From: Neostapfia colusana
Lineage: Eukaryota > Streptophyta > Magnoliopsida > Poales > Poaceae
DNA length: 64,000 bases
Reading direction: 5' to 3'
NCBI GenBank assembly: GCA_030760725.1
Contig: JASWHV010000011.1
Coordinates: 17,943,501 to 18,007,500, forward strand
Below are positions 12,056-23,455 of the stretch, piece after piece. Under the pieces are notes generated by a model. The model searched no databases. It had not been told where the DNA came from and was given only the letters and a program-made list of their open reading frames with translations. The position numbers and the translations under genes are program-made. Positions within the stretch are counted from its first letter, which is position 1. Each line of letters opens with the position of its first letter.

Positions 12056-12850
12056 CTAGTTGTCCCCTAGGTTCTGTGCATCCTCCTGTGGGTTCCCGCC
12101 ATCACCATCAGGAGTGCTAGCCTCTGACTCAGCTGTGGAGGCCTCAAGTGCTGGGGAAGTATGAGGGCGTTTGGCTGCCCTACGCTCTGGAGAGTCCGGA
12201 GTCCAAGTGTCTCCATCCGAAGCATAGAGATCACTCACTTCTCCATCCCTCATCCTCATCAGTCCACGCATTATGGCCTCCGTCTTCTTTAGAAGGTCAC
12301 GGACGTCTTAAAGCTCTTGTTGGCAGTTCTGTAGCCTCGTACTGACGTCCACTCCTACCTGGAGGCTCATATCCATCTGCACTATGTCACAACCTTCATG
12401 GATGGCCTCGTAGTTGAATACCGCACTTCCACTTTGTCGCCGAGGGGTGTACATGTATTGGGTCCCCTCAAAGCGGCCACGGTTGGCGTAGCTCTGGCAA
12501 GTGATTGCCTGCCAAGTGGCGTCCTTCTCAGCCTCCGCCATGGTAGACCTCCATGCTGGCGAGTTGTGGATCTTGAGAAGCTTGTTCTCATAGTAGATCC
12601 TCGCCTATGACTTCCACTCATCGTGTTCTGCGCGAGAGACTCGAGTGGTGTTGTACTGCACCTCTAGCTTGCCGGTGTAACCAGCACAACGAAGGAGGTG
12701 TCTAAGGCGATCCACCATGCCTCTAGTGGACTCCCCGTGGGTCTGGTAGGTGGCGGGGTTGTCCACATCCTCAGTAGTGCGTTCAGCCAGCTGGTGTCGA
12801 GGAACTCGTCCTCCGGTGGACTTACGGGCCGTAAGTCGTGTGCGTGCCAT
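12056..12850 (-). pseudogene. Element B additional ORF with histone H3 tail-like N-terminus
   Basis: Start at 12850, the ATG that directly follows TTTTTCTTGAAACAG. One frame runs to TAG near 12056 (about 264 codons), broken by TAG at 12605-12607 and TAA at 12308-12310. Residues 2-22 match the N-terminal tail of histone H3 at 16 of 21 positions, in exact register and without gaps (ARTRLTARKSTGGR, then VPRHQLA). After Met removal, R2, T3, R8, K9, S10, T11, R17 and Q19 are retained, while K4 and K14 become Arg and K18 becomes His. The rest is unlike a histone fold. It has a middle region with TWQAITCQSYANRG, a helical segment (STRLQNCQQEL, then RDLLKKTEAIMRG) and a Ser/Glu/Asp-rich tail. Its position upstream of gag matches the aORFs of A, D and F. 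Function is unknown. Mimicry of H3K9 in heterochromatin binding is my inference. Confidence 0.75.
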
Positions 12851-13044
12851 CTGTTTCAAGAAAAATTTAAAAATGTGTTAGAAAATAAACAATAATATAA
12901 TTTTGAGTATAGATGAGGTTAGACAACATATATATAATTTAAATGATCCTCCTTCTAACAAAATATTTAATAAAATAGTTTTTAATAAAATAGTGATGTC
13001 TATCCCGTCCATTTCTAACTAGGTTTGCGTCCTACGGGCAACCT
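12851..13044 (-). other. Element B leader
   Basis: A short AT-rich untranslated leader between primer site and additional ORF. Its first ~40 bases (GTTGCCCGTAGGACGCAAAC and on) resemble the same place in element D. It ends in an acceptor-like AG flush with ATG. Confidence 0.65.
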
Positions 13045-13058
13045 TGGCTCTAATACCA
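13045..13058 (-). other. Element B primer binding site (initiator Met tRNA type)
   Basis: Minus strand TGGTATTAGAGCCA, three bases inside the 5' LTR. It differs by one base from the usual plant initiator-Met primer site TGGTATCAGAGC. Confidence 0.85.
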
Positions 13059-13061
13059 CTT

Positions 13062-16000
13062 TGTCACACCCGGTTTTCCATAAGGAACACCCGAGCGTAT
13101 CATCACATGTATGCAGGGATCAATTGACTCATACATGTGCCCACAATAGTGTAATATCATTATATTACAAGCCAAGTTTAACTACAACATAATATTACAT
13201 CATAGTACATGAAATATCAACTAAGAGTATCATTACACTATAACACAACAGCAGAAGACTACAACGTGGATGCTCCAGTTCCACAGGCGTTGCTCGGGGG
13301 TTTCGCCAACCTAGAACAACTCCTCGGGATCGAAGTACTCCTCGACAAAGTCTACATCTTCATTTGCACGTGAGCCAACATTTTATATCCAACAAAAACA
13401 AGTTTGAGTACCGAATGTACTCAGCAAGTGTAGGAAAGAATGTTATGAAGGCTAATAGCAAGGAAGGCTAACATGGTTTATGCACTATGCATTAATCCTA
13501 AGCCTTAGCTTTGATTAGCAACCTATCTTACTAAGTGATAATCCCACCATCATCATAATTAAGTCATTAGTGTTAGGTTACACCACCCAACAACCTCTTT
13601 CGACTCACATCCATGTTTCTCTAATCATGGACAAGTCCAAGCCGCTCTTGACCGTGAGCACGGCTGTCATGACAGTTTGGTTCTCGGCAGAGATTGTACC
13701 ACTTTACCCACAAGTAGTGATTTCATCCCTTGTTGCCAGGTGGACTAAGAAACCTCCCTGATATTCGTGGTTGCAAGCCACATTACACACTTCCTTTGGT
13801 GTGCGATCAGGAGATCACTACATGGCCTTTACAAAGGGTCTACCGGCAAGTACAAGCCCACTGAGGTTTCACCGCTGTAGTTCCTGGGAGTAACCCTCCC
13901 CTACAGAAGCCCCCTCTTGAGCCTTGCAGTTCCCAGGGTAGTCAAAAAATGGACTCCCATTCCCCGCACCATCCAAACACTCATACTATACCGGCAAACT
14001 CCTAATTAATTGGCCAAGCTGCCCCATCTCAGTCTTGTGGTGGCACTGTAAAGCCGGGTTAACTGTTCCATGAACCGGTCCTTAGAATCTAAGACAGGCA
14101 CTAACTCATTCCCGAGTCTCATGCACGAAGCACCAACCAAAACAACCAGCCTGTCTAGATTCATAACAACATGACACACACTTGTGTCTTTCAAATAATC
14201 CACAAGACTAGTATCAACTATGTTTCATTCATTTCTAATGTTCTAAGCATGACTAAGCACATAAAATGATAACCATCAAATCCTATCTAATTCCCTCCAT
14301 GGTTTTGCAAGGAATGAAAAGGAAATAAAACTAGGGAAACATCCTACACTGGGTTTCATATTGAAGACAATCATGCAAATAATCTAACTACTCATCCTAG
14401 AATAGGAACAAAGTGGTCAAGGGACACTTGCCTTTAAATGAGGAGTGATTCACTTCAAACTCTTGATCTTGAAGGTTATGGAACAGTTCTTGGGTTGGTT
14501 CTATCCATACATATGCACAGAAAATAATGCCAAACATTACATAAGAATCTTGACAATGCACTTCAATCATATATATTTGATTTTACACCTACACTTATGG
14601 ATTTCATGTCATTTCATGTGAGTTGGAATGAAAGTAGGTTTCAATTGGGTACCTATATCCTTCTACTTTACTATTGCCACAGCCAAACACTCATTTTGAG
14701 TTTGTGAGATGATTTGAATAAATTTTATAATTTTATAGATATATACGCTAATTTTTATAATTAATTAAATCCTAAAAATCATTTAAATTATTACTATAAT
14801 GATTTTCTGAACTCATATTTCTATTTTCTGCATTTCAGAACCTATTTAAGTGTTTAGAACAGTTTCCAAAAATTTTCTTTAATATATACTATTTTTATCT
14901 ATATTTCAGTATTTATTTAATACCAAAAAATGCATTTCCAGTCATTTAATTAATTATTCTGGACTACAGAAACTTAAAATACAGAAAAGTATAAAACAGA
15001 ATAATCTTATGCTATTTAATAAATTTCTACAATTTTCTAATGCCTATATTGTTTTTATTTTGATTTTTTCAGAATTAATTTAATACCAAATAAATATTTT
15101 CAGTCTCTGAAAGTTATTATTTTTAACTTCAGAATTTGTTTTCTGTTCAAAATATTTTAACAATGCTTTTAATAAATTTCCCATATTTTTCAGAGATCAT
15201 TTGGCCTATTTTGATTATTTTCAGAATTAAAAACAGACTTTTAAACTAATTTGGACTGATTTGTAATACTTTCAGTTTTTCTAGGGTTAAAAATGCATTT
15301 ACAGAATGTTTTTGCTAATTATCAAACTACACAGGGGCTGTTTAGTTAGTTTACAGTGAATTTTTTAAATTCTATAAAGCTTAAGGTTGATTGTGTAAAG
15401 TACAGGGACGGTTTCCTACTAATTTAAATCTCCAGGGGCTAAAGCGTTAAAATCTCAACGGTTATAACTAAATTGAATGTTGGCCGTCAGATCTGAGATC
15501 AACAGCCCAGATTTAAAATAACCGAACCGGTACGCTCCTTCTAATCTTAACCGTTCACGCGAGATGGACGCTCCCGATTGCGTCACGTCGCCCTAACCCC
15601 TTCTCCCCCGTGTCCGGCTGCCGCGCGATCGCTGGCGAGCGGCGGCGGTGGCCGGAATCTCTCGGGTTTTGCCGTTTCTCCACCATTTCTTAATCTACTT
15701 GCACCAGAAGAGAGAGGAGAGTGTGGGGAACTCACCTAGGGGAGTTTTGGAGACCGAATTTGGCCGGAGGAGCGTGATCGACGGCGACCGTTGGAAAACT
15801 ACGGCGATCTTCGTCGGGATCGATCTCCAGGCGTGTTTCTTCTGGGAATTTGATCGGAATTTCCTTCTGATGGCAGAGGGAGGGTGTAGGAGTCGTTAGA
15901 ATTGAAGATCGTCATGGATTTTCGAAGAATTGGGTTTGGAGGCGGTTTTTCTTATTCTTGCGAGATGAGTGGTTTTGGTGGGGGAAAAATGGCCGGGGTC

Positions 16001-16239
16001 GGGGGTATTTGTGGAGGGGGAGGCGGCGACGGTTTTGGAGGCATCAGTTGAGGAAGGGGCGCCACAAATTTGGCACATGGCCGAATTCTTTCTCACATGC
16101 GGTAATGGAACGGAAATGAGAGAGAGAGAGAGGAGGGCTGCGGTTAGGGTGAAGGAAACTGACCCGTGGAGCCCCTGGGCAGTGAGGAGGGAGAGAGGGA
16201 GGCGGTTTTGTTTCATTGGTGAGGAATTTGGGTATTACA
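13062..16239 (-). repeat. Element B 5' LTR
   Basis: A 3178-bp LTR matching 4035-7209 throughout, with scattered substitutions and small indels. It holds the element's promoter by family rule; I see no clear TATA box. Confidence 0.95.
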
Positions 16240-16244
16240 AGATC
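16240..16244. repeat. Target site duplication of element B (right)
   Basis: AGATC directly after the LTR terminus GGTATTACA, identical to 4030-4034. Confidence 0.92.
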
Positions 16245-17438
16245 TGTCCTGGTTCAAAAGTTATGGGATGTCAAAATTGACAGAATTTCTGGAGAAAATT
16301 GGACAGCATCTCCCTGCTTGAGGTACGTATTTGATCTAGGAATTCCAGTTAATTCTACGCCAAATCTGACAAAACTTTCTGTTACAAAGTTGTAACCCAT
16401 TTCATAATATTTCCAGAACTACCTTATTTTCTATTTTTGAATTTTTATGCAGGAATTTATGCTCAATTTACAGAGAGTTACAGAGAGTGTTTGCTCTGCC
16501 CTGTTTTCTGGACAGTTTCAACTCTACTGCATTTTTTCGTTTTGTTAGGGGATGAAACACCTCTGGACATCAGAAGAAAAGTTGTAAAGCTCTTCCAGAG
16601 CTTTCCATAAATGTATCATATGACCCCAACCTCTTACCTCTGATTAACTTCAGCCTTAATTCAGCTGAAAACAGGGGACTCTGTCCTTATTATCCTATAA
16701 GTTGGAAACTTGTTAACTTTGAATGTCCTGGTTAAGAGAAAGAGTTACATCAAAATGTTAGTGCTCTAGATTGAAACTTTTCAGTTTTACAATGAAGTTG
16801 CTCATTTAGTGGGGTGTGACGTCGATGCGTCACTAGATCATGCCGGTACTACGTCCTCACAAAGAAAAACCTATACCGGACTTAGCCAGTTTCATTAGTT
16901 CAGTGGCACTAAACGTATCTCGCACACGGATACTACACGTCTACCGTTTCGTGGTTAGACTACCTGCAAATAACTCATACAATCATTAGACTCGGCTGCA
17001 AACCGAGCCCGGTATCCATACAGTTCATACACCGGGTCGTCATCACTCGCCCGGATATTCTCAAGCCAAACACGCCTTGAGCTACATGTTCATGTTACTG
17101 ACCACGTGACGGGGTCTCCCAAATTGCCCAAAGCACGCCAGGGACAGACGTTGCTCGAATACCCCAAACAACATGAAGAGTCGTAGAGGATATTAAAGCG
17201 GGTCGGGTTACCTGCCACCCGTGGGGCTCCACCCTTGAGCTTGTGCGTACTGGTGGACAGCGCTTATGTGCACCGCCCAAGACATAAAGCGTCTCGAGAT
17301 GCACGATTTTCCGACATAATCAAATAGGTTAGTATGCCACTTTCTATACACTAATAACATCCTTATATGGGCTACTAACTCGTTCCTCACCGAATTTTTG
17401 AAAAAGATGACCTTTTCAGTGCGTTAAACCTCAAGTGA
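16245..17438 (-). other. Element A leader (distal to aORF)
   Basis: A 1.2-kb untranslated leader between primer site and the element B insertion. It is recognisably homologous, in inverse orientation, to the leader of element G (55914-57096). Shared features include the block around CTGTCCAGAA...CAGGGCAG and a conserved donor-like CAG|GTAGTCTAACC at 16966-16954. G has CAG|GTACTAACC at 56601-56609. No ORF of note. Confidence 0.75.
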
Positions 17439-17450
17439 GCTCTGATACCA
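17439..17450 (-). other. Element A primer binding site
   Basis: Minus strand TGGTATCAGAGC, a perfect initiator-Met-type site, three bases inside the LTR that starts at 17454. Confidence 0.88.
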
Positions 17451-17682
17451 CGCTGACGCGGCCCCACGGCCTCGTCGAGCCAGGATCACGCTGATGGGTG
17501 CTGCGTTACACAACACCGGATAACACACATCAAAGATACAAAGCGGAAGCAAAGTTTTATTACATAAACAGGTTTATGAACATTTGTACAACAAAATATG
17601 TTCTGTATACACTCACGGGCATAGACTACGTATCGAGTTCACATTCAGCCCGTGAACGTGTCCCCGCTAGCACACACGCACA

Positions 17683-17771
17683 CTAACACGGCGGCGTGCA
17701 CGACTCCCATTCAATGGGATTTCCCTCTTGGGGTTACGTATCCTCCTCGGGAGTCCCTTCCTCATAAACCC
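17683..17771 (-). other. Exon-like segment Y in LTR of element A
   Basis: Begins right after CTTTTGTAG. In the frame set by segment X it reads VYEEGTPEEDT, then an in-frame TAA, then PQEGNPIEWESCTPPC and a stop. The matching place in element G reads GEEPATDSEY...TAEWEPYTPR and a stop. The shared EE, EG.P and EWE..TP pattern, despite poor DNA similarity, suggests a former coding exon. Confidence 0.45.
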
Positions 17772-18866
17772 CTACAAAAGCTTCAAACACAAGCAGTGAG
17801 CACGATGGCTCAGCAAGACTGACCCGTCTCTCCTATACATGAAACTTCTACATGAAGGATTTAGGGTACATGAGGTAAATAATTTGCAAAGAACTCGCCT
17901 GAATATTTGAACCTTACTTTCAAGTTTTAGCAGCAGGTTGTGGAGAACCTTACGTGAAGGCACATGAGAGAGCCGCAATCAAACAAGAAACGCATTTCTC
18001 TCATGTACTTTGCCCAAAGTTGAAAGGAACATTAATTAGCTCTAAACTACAACAAGACATTAACAACCAATGTATAACATTCAAATCAGCAAACTTTTAA
18101 CATGTATCTATCCTGTTCTTTCTATGTAAAGGTACAGTGAACAAGTGGAACTCACTGACCGTGAGGGACAGCAATTATAATCGATTTACACCTGCAGGGT
18201 TACCCGAATAACCCGTCACGTACGCCCGTACTCGATGTTGCCTACAGCAACCATCACGGACGTCGTACGCAACCACCTTTCACCCATCAGCCAAATATTG
18301 AACTTGTCCTATTGTCCCGAGCAAGAGGTCTCTGCGCGCGCATCTGCAGTGACGCCAGCCAATTTACACCTCAAGATCTCAACCTACCCTCTGAACGACA
18401 GGTAATGCCTCAATACCCAGCTACCCGAGTTACATCGGTTTCCTGGTTCCCATATAGCCGGTAGGTCTTCGGTACTGTTCTAGCTTGTTCAACAGGCCCG
18501 CACAGGGCTCGGTCCTCAATCAACACAAGCGGAGCTATTGACCCAGGCCCCAAAGTCCTGCTGCCCTTACTCTCCGCTCGGTCTCATTTTTATTGCCATG
18601 TGTTTCATTTGCTATCTTTACCCGAGCGATGTGCCTCTAGCCTATTCTCGCGAGCAGTTCCAACTACTCGACTTGTATCGAATCCTACACTACCTTAGCA
18701 TTGCAGTAGCTAACGAGGTTTTCAAACCTAATTCTAATCCAGGGTTTTCTTGGCTATGCATTTGGATTTCAAACAAGACTCTAATGCAAGAATTAAGTGG
18801 GTGCTCAATGTAAGTTCTCAAAACAGTAAAAATTTGTAAAACGGGTTAATGCAAACCGGAGCTTGC

Positions 18867-18947
18867 CTTGCTGCTCTTGGTTGTAAGCTAGCTGTTCTTC
18901 CGGAATGACGAAGTCTAAGACTTCGGGTTCCTCCTCAACCTTAGCGA
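18867..18947 (-). other. Exon-like segment X in LTR of element A
   Basis: 81 bases bounded by TATCATATGTAG (acceptor-like) and CAAG|GCAAGC (GC donor-like). It encodes KVEEEPEVLDFVIPEEQLAY and seven more residues. Elements G and I have the same 81-base segment with conserved peptide. Confidence 0.5.
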
Positions 18948-21430
18948 CTACATATGATAAATATAAACATGTGTCAATTTAGATGCATTTGAATTGAAGT
19001 TAAACTTGTGAGGACTATAATTCTTACTAGAAAGAGCCAATGACTCTGAAATTTTTACTGTGGTTTTGATACAATCTAAACATAGATTTGGCCAAGTTTT
19101 ATTTGCAGAAAAGCTCATTTGAGCTCTCCACAAATAATTATGTACTTGACCTTAATTGGAGCTCCTAGGGTGTTCTAAGGATTTTCATGGAGCAAGCAGA
19201 CAGAGGGTCCCCTCGATAAACTACTTGTCTCATTGGGAATACCCTCTTATGGAGAGCTAGATTCCGTAGTGGAGTTGACTTAGCTAAATTAGCAACTTAT
19301 ATGCCAGAGTTGACAGGTGCAACAGTCCGACCTCAGGGAGGACTTCGAATTCAAAATCCCACCCCCAAGCGGCGATGATCCGTACATCGCATGACTTTAT
19401 GAAACTAGATTTTCAGAGGGTTCTAATAGAGTTGGTCGCACTTAGTTTGAAGGTTCCTAGCTAAAGATATGAGCTAAACAATTTCAGAGAAATTCTGAAA
19501 ATGTTTCTGGACATTTTCTATTTTCTCTGGAACAGTTTTATTAATCACACTATAAGGTGGACCATATGAGCTCAAATGGATATGAAATTTTTATGGTAGC
19601 TCTGGGATATTTTGGTGAATATTCCAGCAAAATTTCAGAATTTTCCCCCAAAGTGTTCTCCAGTTAAAATTCTAAACAGTTTAAATTTTAATGAATTAGT
19701 TCTGAAGAACTAAGAATTTTCATGAAGTGAAGCTTGATTTTCTGGAAAGTACTAAGAGAGCTGAATCCAATAAAATTTGGTTCACAAGAATTGGAGTTTT
19801 CTATCCAAAGTTATGTGGGTTTGAAGTTTTGAACTAAATCTGAAAATCGGGGAAATGTTTAAATTGCTGCGCGTGGGACCGGGGCTACGTGTCAACTTCT
19901 CAGCTGTCGACACACGGGGCTACGGAATCTTTTGCATGCAGCCACACCCGATCTGGTGCCACAGAAAATCCCAGTTTTAAAACATCGGCCGCTGACACGT
20001 GGGACCGGGGCTTCGTCTATCTCCGGCCTCCCGGGCTCGGCTGCCGCGAACCATCGCCGGAGAGCTCGCCGGTGGCCTCTGCCGTGTGCCAAAATCCATG
20101 ATCTCAGCCGCCTCTACCTAATTCCACACGGGGAGCACGATGCTGGGCTCAGCTCGTCATGACACTCGCCGGAACATGGCCAGCGACGAGCGGCGGCTTC
20201 GAAAGAACTTCGGCCGTGTCGGCCGGACTTCCTAGCACCCCATACAATCGAGCAAAAGGCCGGAGAGCATCAGTGGACGCTAGGAAAGCTCGGCATGGGC
20301 TTGAGACAGATCGGAATAGGCTCTAGGTAAGCTCTCACCGTGCGCCCGACGGCTTCCTCCATTAGCGCCGGTAGAAAAGCTAGAACTGACCGGTCTACCA
20401 AGGTTTTCTTGCCACAGCTGCGAACGAAAGTTGGTCGCTACCAAGTCTAGCTCATATAGGAACAGTTTGAGACTCTCTAAGAAACTATGGAGTGAGAATT
20501 TTGTGGATCCGCACCCGAAGGTCGGTCTGCACCGAGTGAAAGGGGAAACTGAAATTCGTCGCCGGTGATCAAACACTCGGGCTGTGGTTCGGGGGTGAGT
20601 AGCTCCAGACTCTAACACGTCCGACGGCGCCTTAGATTGAGCATGACACTCTCCCGTTTGGGCTGTCCACGGGAGCCCGAGGTCATCCGGGACTTAGGTA
20701 ACCAGGAAAAATTTTCGGTATGAGAAAGATCATCCTAATCCGGCTAAATTTCTGTGACGGGGAAGGAAAAGGAGAATCTCTAGTACTGTTTTGCAGCATG
20801 GAGGGAGTGGAGAGGCTGTGATCACTGATTCTCTGATCAATCCCGAGCGAGCGGCAGCGAGCGATGCTTTCTTGCGCGATCGCGAAGAAACGATCGGTAG
20901 TGCTCGGTTTGGCTCAGCTGCAGGGGATAAGGGGGAGGGGTGAGGCGGTTCAGCAGCCAGGGGCGGCAAGCAGCTTCTGGTCTCGCTGTTTTCTCGCCTT
21001 GGCGGCTGCTGGACCAGGCACAAGAAACCGAGCTCGGGCTTCAGTCGGTTGAATTTGCTGCTGAGGCTGACATGTGGGTCCCACCCGAGGTTTAACCTCT
21101 GAAACTAAATTTTCCCCACTGCTCTAAACAGTAGAGACCCAAATACCCTCTCATTTTTTAATTATCAGCCACAAGCCCATTTGAAGTTGATAGAATTCAA
21201 ATTGTGAAGTGTTTGAATTAATTTTCAGCACATATGCAGTTTGAAATTCAAATCGAGTTTGAATTTGCTAAACTTAGCTCATGTCAAGATCAACTCCAAA
21301 TGGAGTGAAAATTGGTGTGTGAGCTCACAAAAATGTGCTGAGTAAGAATATGCCTCCCACTTTTGAATTCATGGGATGGAAGTAGTTTGAATTCGAGTTC
21401 AAACTACCCTCTTTCTAGTTATACCCAAAA

Positions 21431-21644
21431 GACTACAATGTTATTTTGATGTAACTATGTTTATAAACAGTTTATGTAATAAAATTTAGCTTCCGCTTAT
21501 CGTCTTTTCTATGTGTTATCCGGTGCTGTCCATCGCATCACCCCTCAGAAAGATCCTGGAATGTTGGGACCGTCAGGTCCTCAAATCGTGGCATCATAGC
21601 ATCGTCGAGGTTTAACGCACTTAAAAAGGCTAGATTTTCAAAAA
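21431..21644 (+). mobile_element. Fragment C: LTR end, primer site and leader stub of a family L copy
   Basis: 21431-21583 is the last ~150 bp of a family L LTR in plus orientation. It contains TTATGTAATAAAAT, CTTCCGCTT and GTTATCCGGTG, all shared inversely with 17500-17620. 21589-21600 is a degenerate primer site TGGCATCATAGC. 21601-21644 matches the first leader bases of element A (GAGGTTTAACGCACT...TTTTCAAAAA). It is joined head-on to the LTR of A. Confidence 0.7.
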
Positions 21645-23455
21645 TGTAAAAGTCCCAAAACTTGTAAATGGAAAACTTTAGTGATGAATAAAGTTGAGTT
21701 TAAATCCAAGAAATGAGACTTGCAAAAACTTTTCTAAATATGTGAAGATGGTCATGAGCAAGCACATGAATTCAAGTCCACCATGAATTCAAATGGAAAG
21801 GTGGTCATTTGAAATGGAGAATGCAAACTGTGGTGGGAAACCTTCACTTTGCAGCCACCAAATTAAAAGTTTGAATCCGTATTTGAATTCTTCAGGTCCA
21901 AATTATGAGGAAGACAAATTTTGAGAAAATTTGGAGTTGCTTTGATATGAATATCAAAGGGGCTTATGAATTTCTTTGAAATTTGGATTCAAATTTGAAA
22001 CTGAGGTAAAACTTATCAAATTGCCAAATGTCTTTTGAATTTGAATTCCTCATGGTTGAAGTTTGCACTGTGCCAAAATTGGAGATATTTGTAGAGGGAA
22101 GAGCAGTGGGGCCCAATGGTCATTGAGAGGGGGATGACTTACTACCTAAGTCTCAGCTCTTTGTTTCTCGGTTCACACACGAACTCAGACCGAGCCCTTG
22201 CAAGCCGCCACTGAGCTGCCGACCGAGGCCCCCGTGGAAGCCACCTCCAGCTCCCGAATTCGCGCTGGAGACCTGCTTGCACCTCGGCAACGGGTGAACC
22301 GATCGCTACAAGAGCGACACCGAGGCCCGCTACCCCTCACGCAAGAAGCAAAACCAAAACACCGTAGAACACCGCCGCCTCCTCAGTACTCACCGGAAAC
22401 TCACCAAGAACTTGCACACACCGCCTCTCCGAGCTGAAAACCGGCAAAGCTAGTCGTCCATCACCTCCTCAGCACTAGCCCGGAGGATTTCAGGTCAACC
22501 TGACCAAGAATGACGTCGGTTTGTGGTGACCCGAGAACCATCTATGATCGGTCTCCCGTGGACAGCGCAACCAAGGGGTTTTCACACCGGAGCTGGGACA
22601 CCCATAGGAGCGTCGGAGCTCCCTGCTACTCCTCGCCAAACTTCAACTCACGCCGTGGATCATCGAGCTCCAATTCGGCAATTTTGTTTCGGCGTGTGCA
22701 AATTGACCTCAGGTAAGAATTTAGCAAAATAATCGCAATTCATGTTTTTAGCCTCCCAAATCATGCACACGTGCACTAGACTGGCTAGCGGCCGATTTTA
22801 CTTCACAACCCTAGCTGGAAATTGCTTGACACGAGCTATTTTGACGTTTTCGAAGCTCACACATGGCGGCACGTCTCGGGTGTACGGTGAAACCATAGTA
22901 GCCGACCTTCACGACCTCGGTTGGACTCATGTCGAGCTTCTACGTGTTCCACCAGTGCTTTAAATCCAAAAATCCGAGAGCTTGGCGGGCTAGGACCGCC
23001 GGGTGACGATGCCAAACCTCTCCCGAGGCCGCCGCACATCGCCGGCACATTTCCGGTCCCCTAGAACCCACACAGAGCCCACAACCAAGTTTCCCGACCC
23101 AAAAAACCCCCCGGCGTTGAGTCTCTGGCCCGGAGACGGTCGGGAGGCGTGGCGCCGCCTCGGTCCGGCGAGGAGAGCGCGCACGGGGGAAGAAGAGGCA
23201 GAGGAAGAAGAAGGGTGGGGCTGGCCCACTGGTCAGTGAGTGAATTTTAAACCCGGATCGGATGTGGCTCAGGATCACGTGTGGCCGCATGCAGGGTAAC
23301 CCTGTAGCCCGTGTGTCCTCACGTTCTATTGGCTGCCATTTAAACAGTGGATCCAGGTAGGTTTTCTGTAGAAAATTAATTCCAGATTTCAAGCAAAGTT
23401 TAGAAATTCATAACTTGTGCTAGGAAACTCCAAATTGGGTGATTCAAATTCGGTT
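21645..23455 (+). repeat. Family L LTR, 5' part (plus)
   Basis: Begins TGTAAAAGTCCCAAAA, the LTR start form also seen at 51858 and 60891. It carries the GC-rich block (about 22200-23230) and the motif TAGGAAACTCCAAATTGGGT, which is plus-oriented in I. It stops near 23455, where the orientation flips. ORFs here are low-similarity readings of the GC-rich block, not genes. Confidence 0.68.

Larger units (their letters stand above)
4035..16239 (-). mobile_element. Element B: complete Ty3/gypsy chromovirus-like retrotransposon
   Basis: A 12.2-kb structurally complete element. In element orientation it reads 5' LTR (16239-13062), primer site, short leader, additional ORF with a histone H3-like N-terminus, gag-pol in one frame, polypurine tract, 3' LTR (7209-4035). 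LTRs start TGTAATACCC and end GGGTGTGACA in element orientation. The 5-bp duplication AGATC on both sides shows that it entered the leader of element A as a single event. The first ~90 bases of the two LTRs differ at 5 positions by eye, so the insertion is not brand new. All ORFs carry stops. Confidence 0.95.
17454..21430 (-). repeat. Element A 5' LTR (family L, 5' end truncated)
   Basis: A ~4-kb LTR. Read inversely, 18380-21430 aligns with element I (about 61145-64000), and its end near the primer site aligns with the LTR end of G. Relative to I the first ~250 bp of the LTR are missing, and 21431 onward belongs to another LTR in opposite orientation. It has a GC-rich block at about 19870-21050 and AT-rich flanks. 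It contains the exon-like segments at 18867-18947 and 17683-17771. Confidence 0.82.

Noticed and set aside
12785..12850. A real histone H3 gene
   Set aside because: The match stops after ~21 residues, there is no histone fold, and the ORF continues into retroelement-specific sequence.
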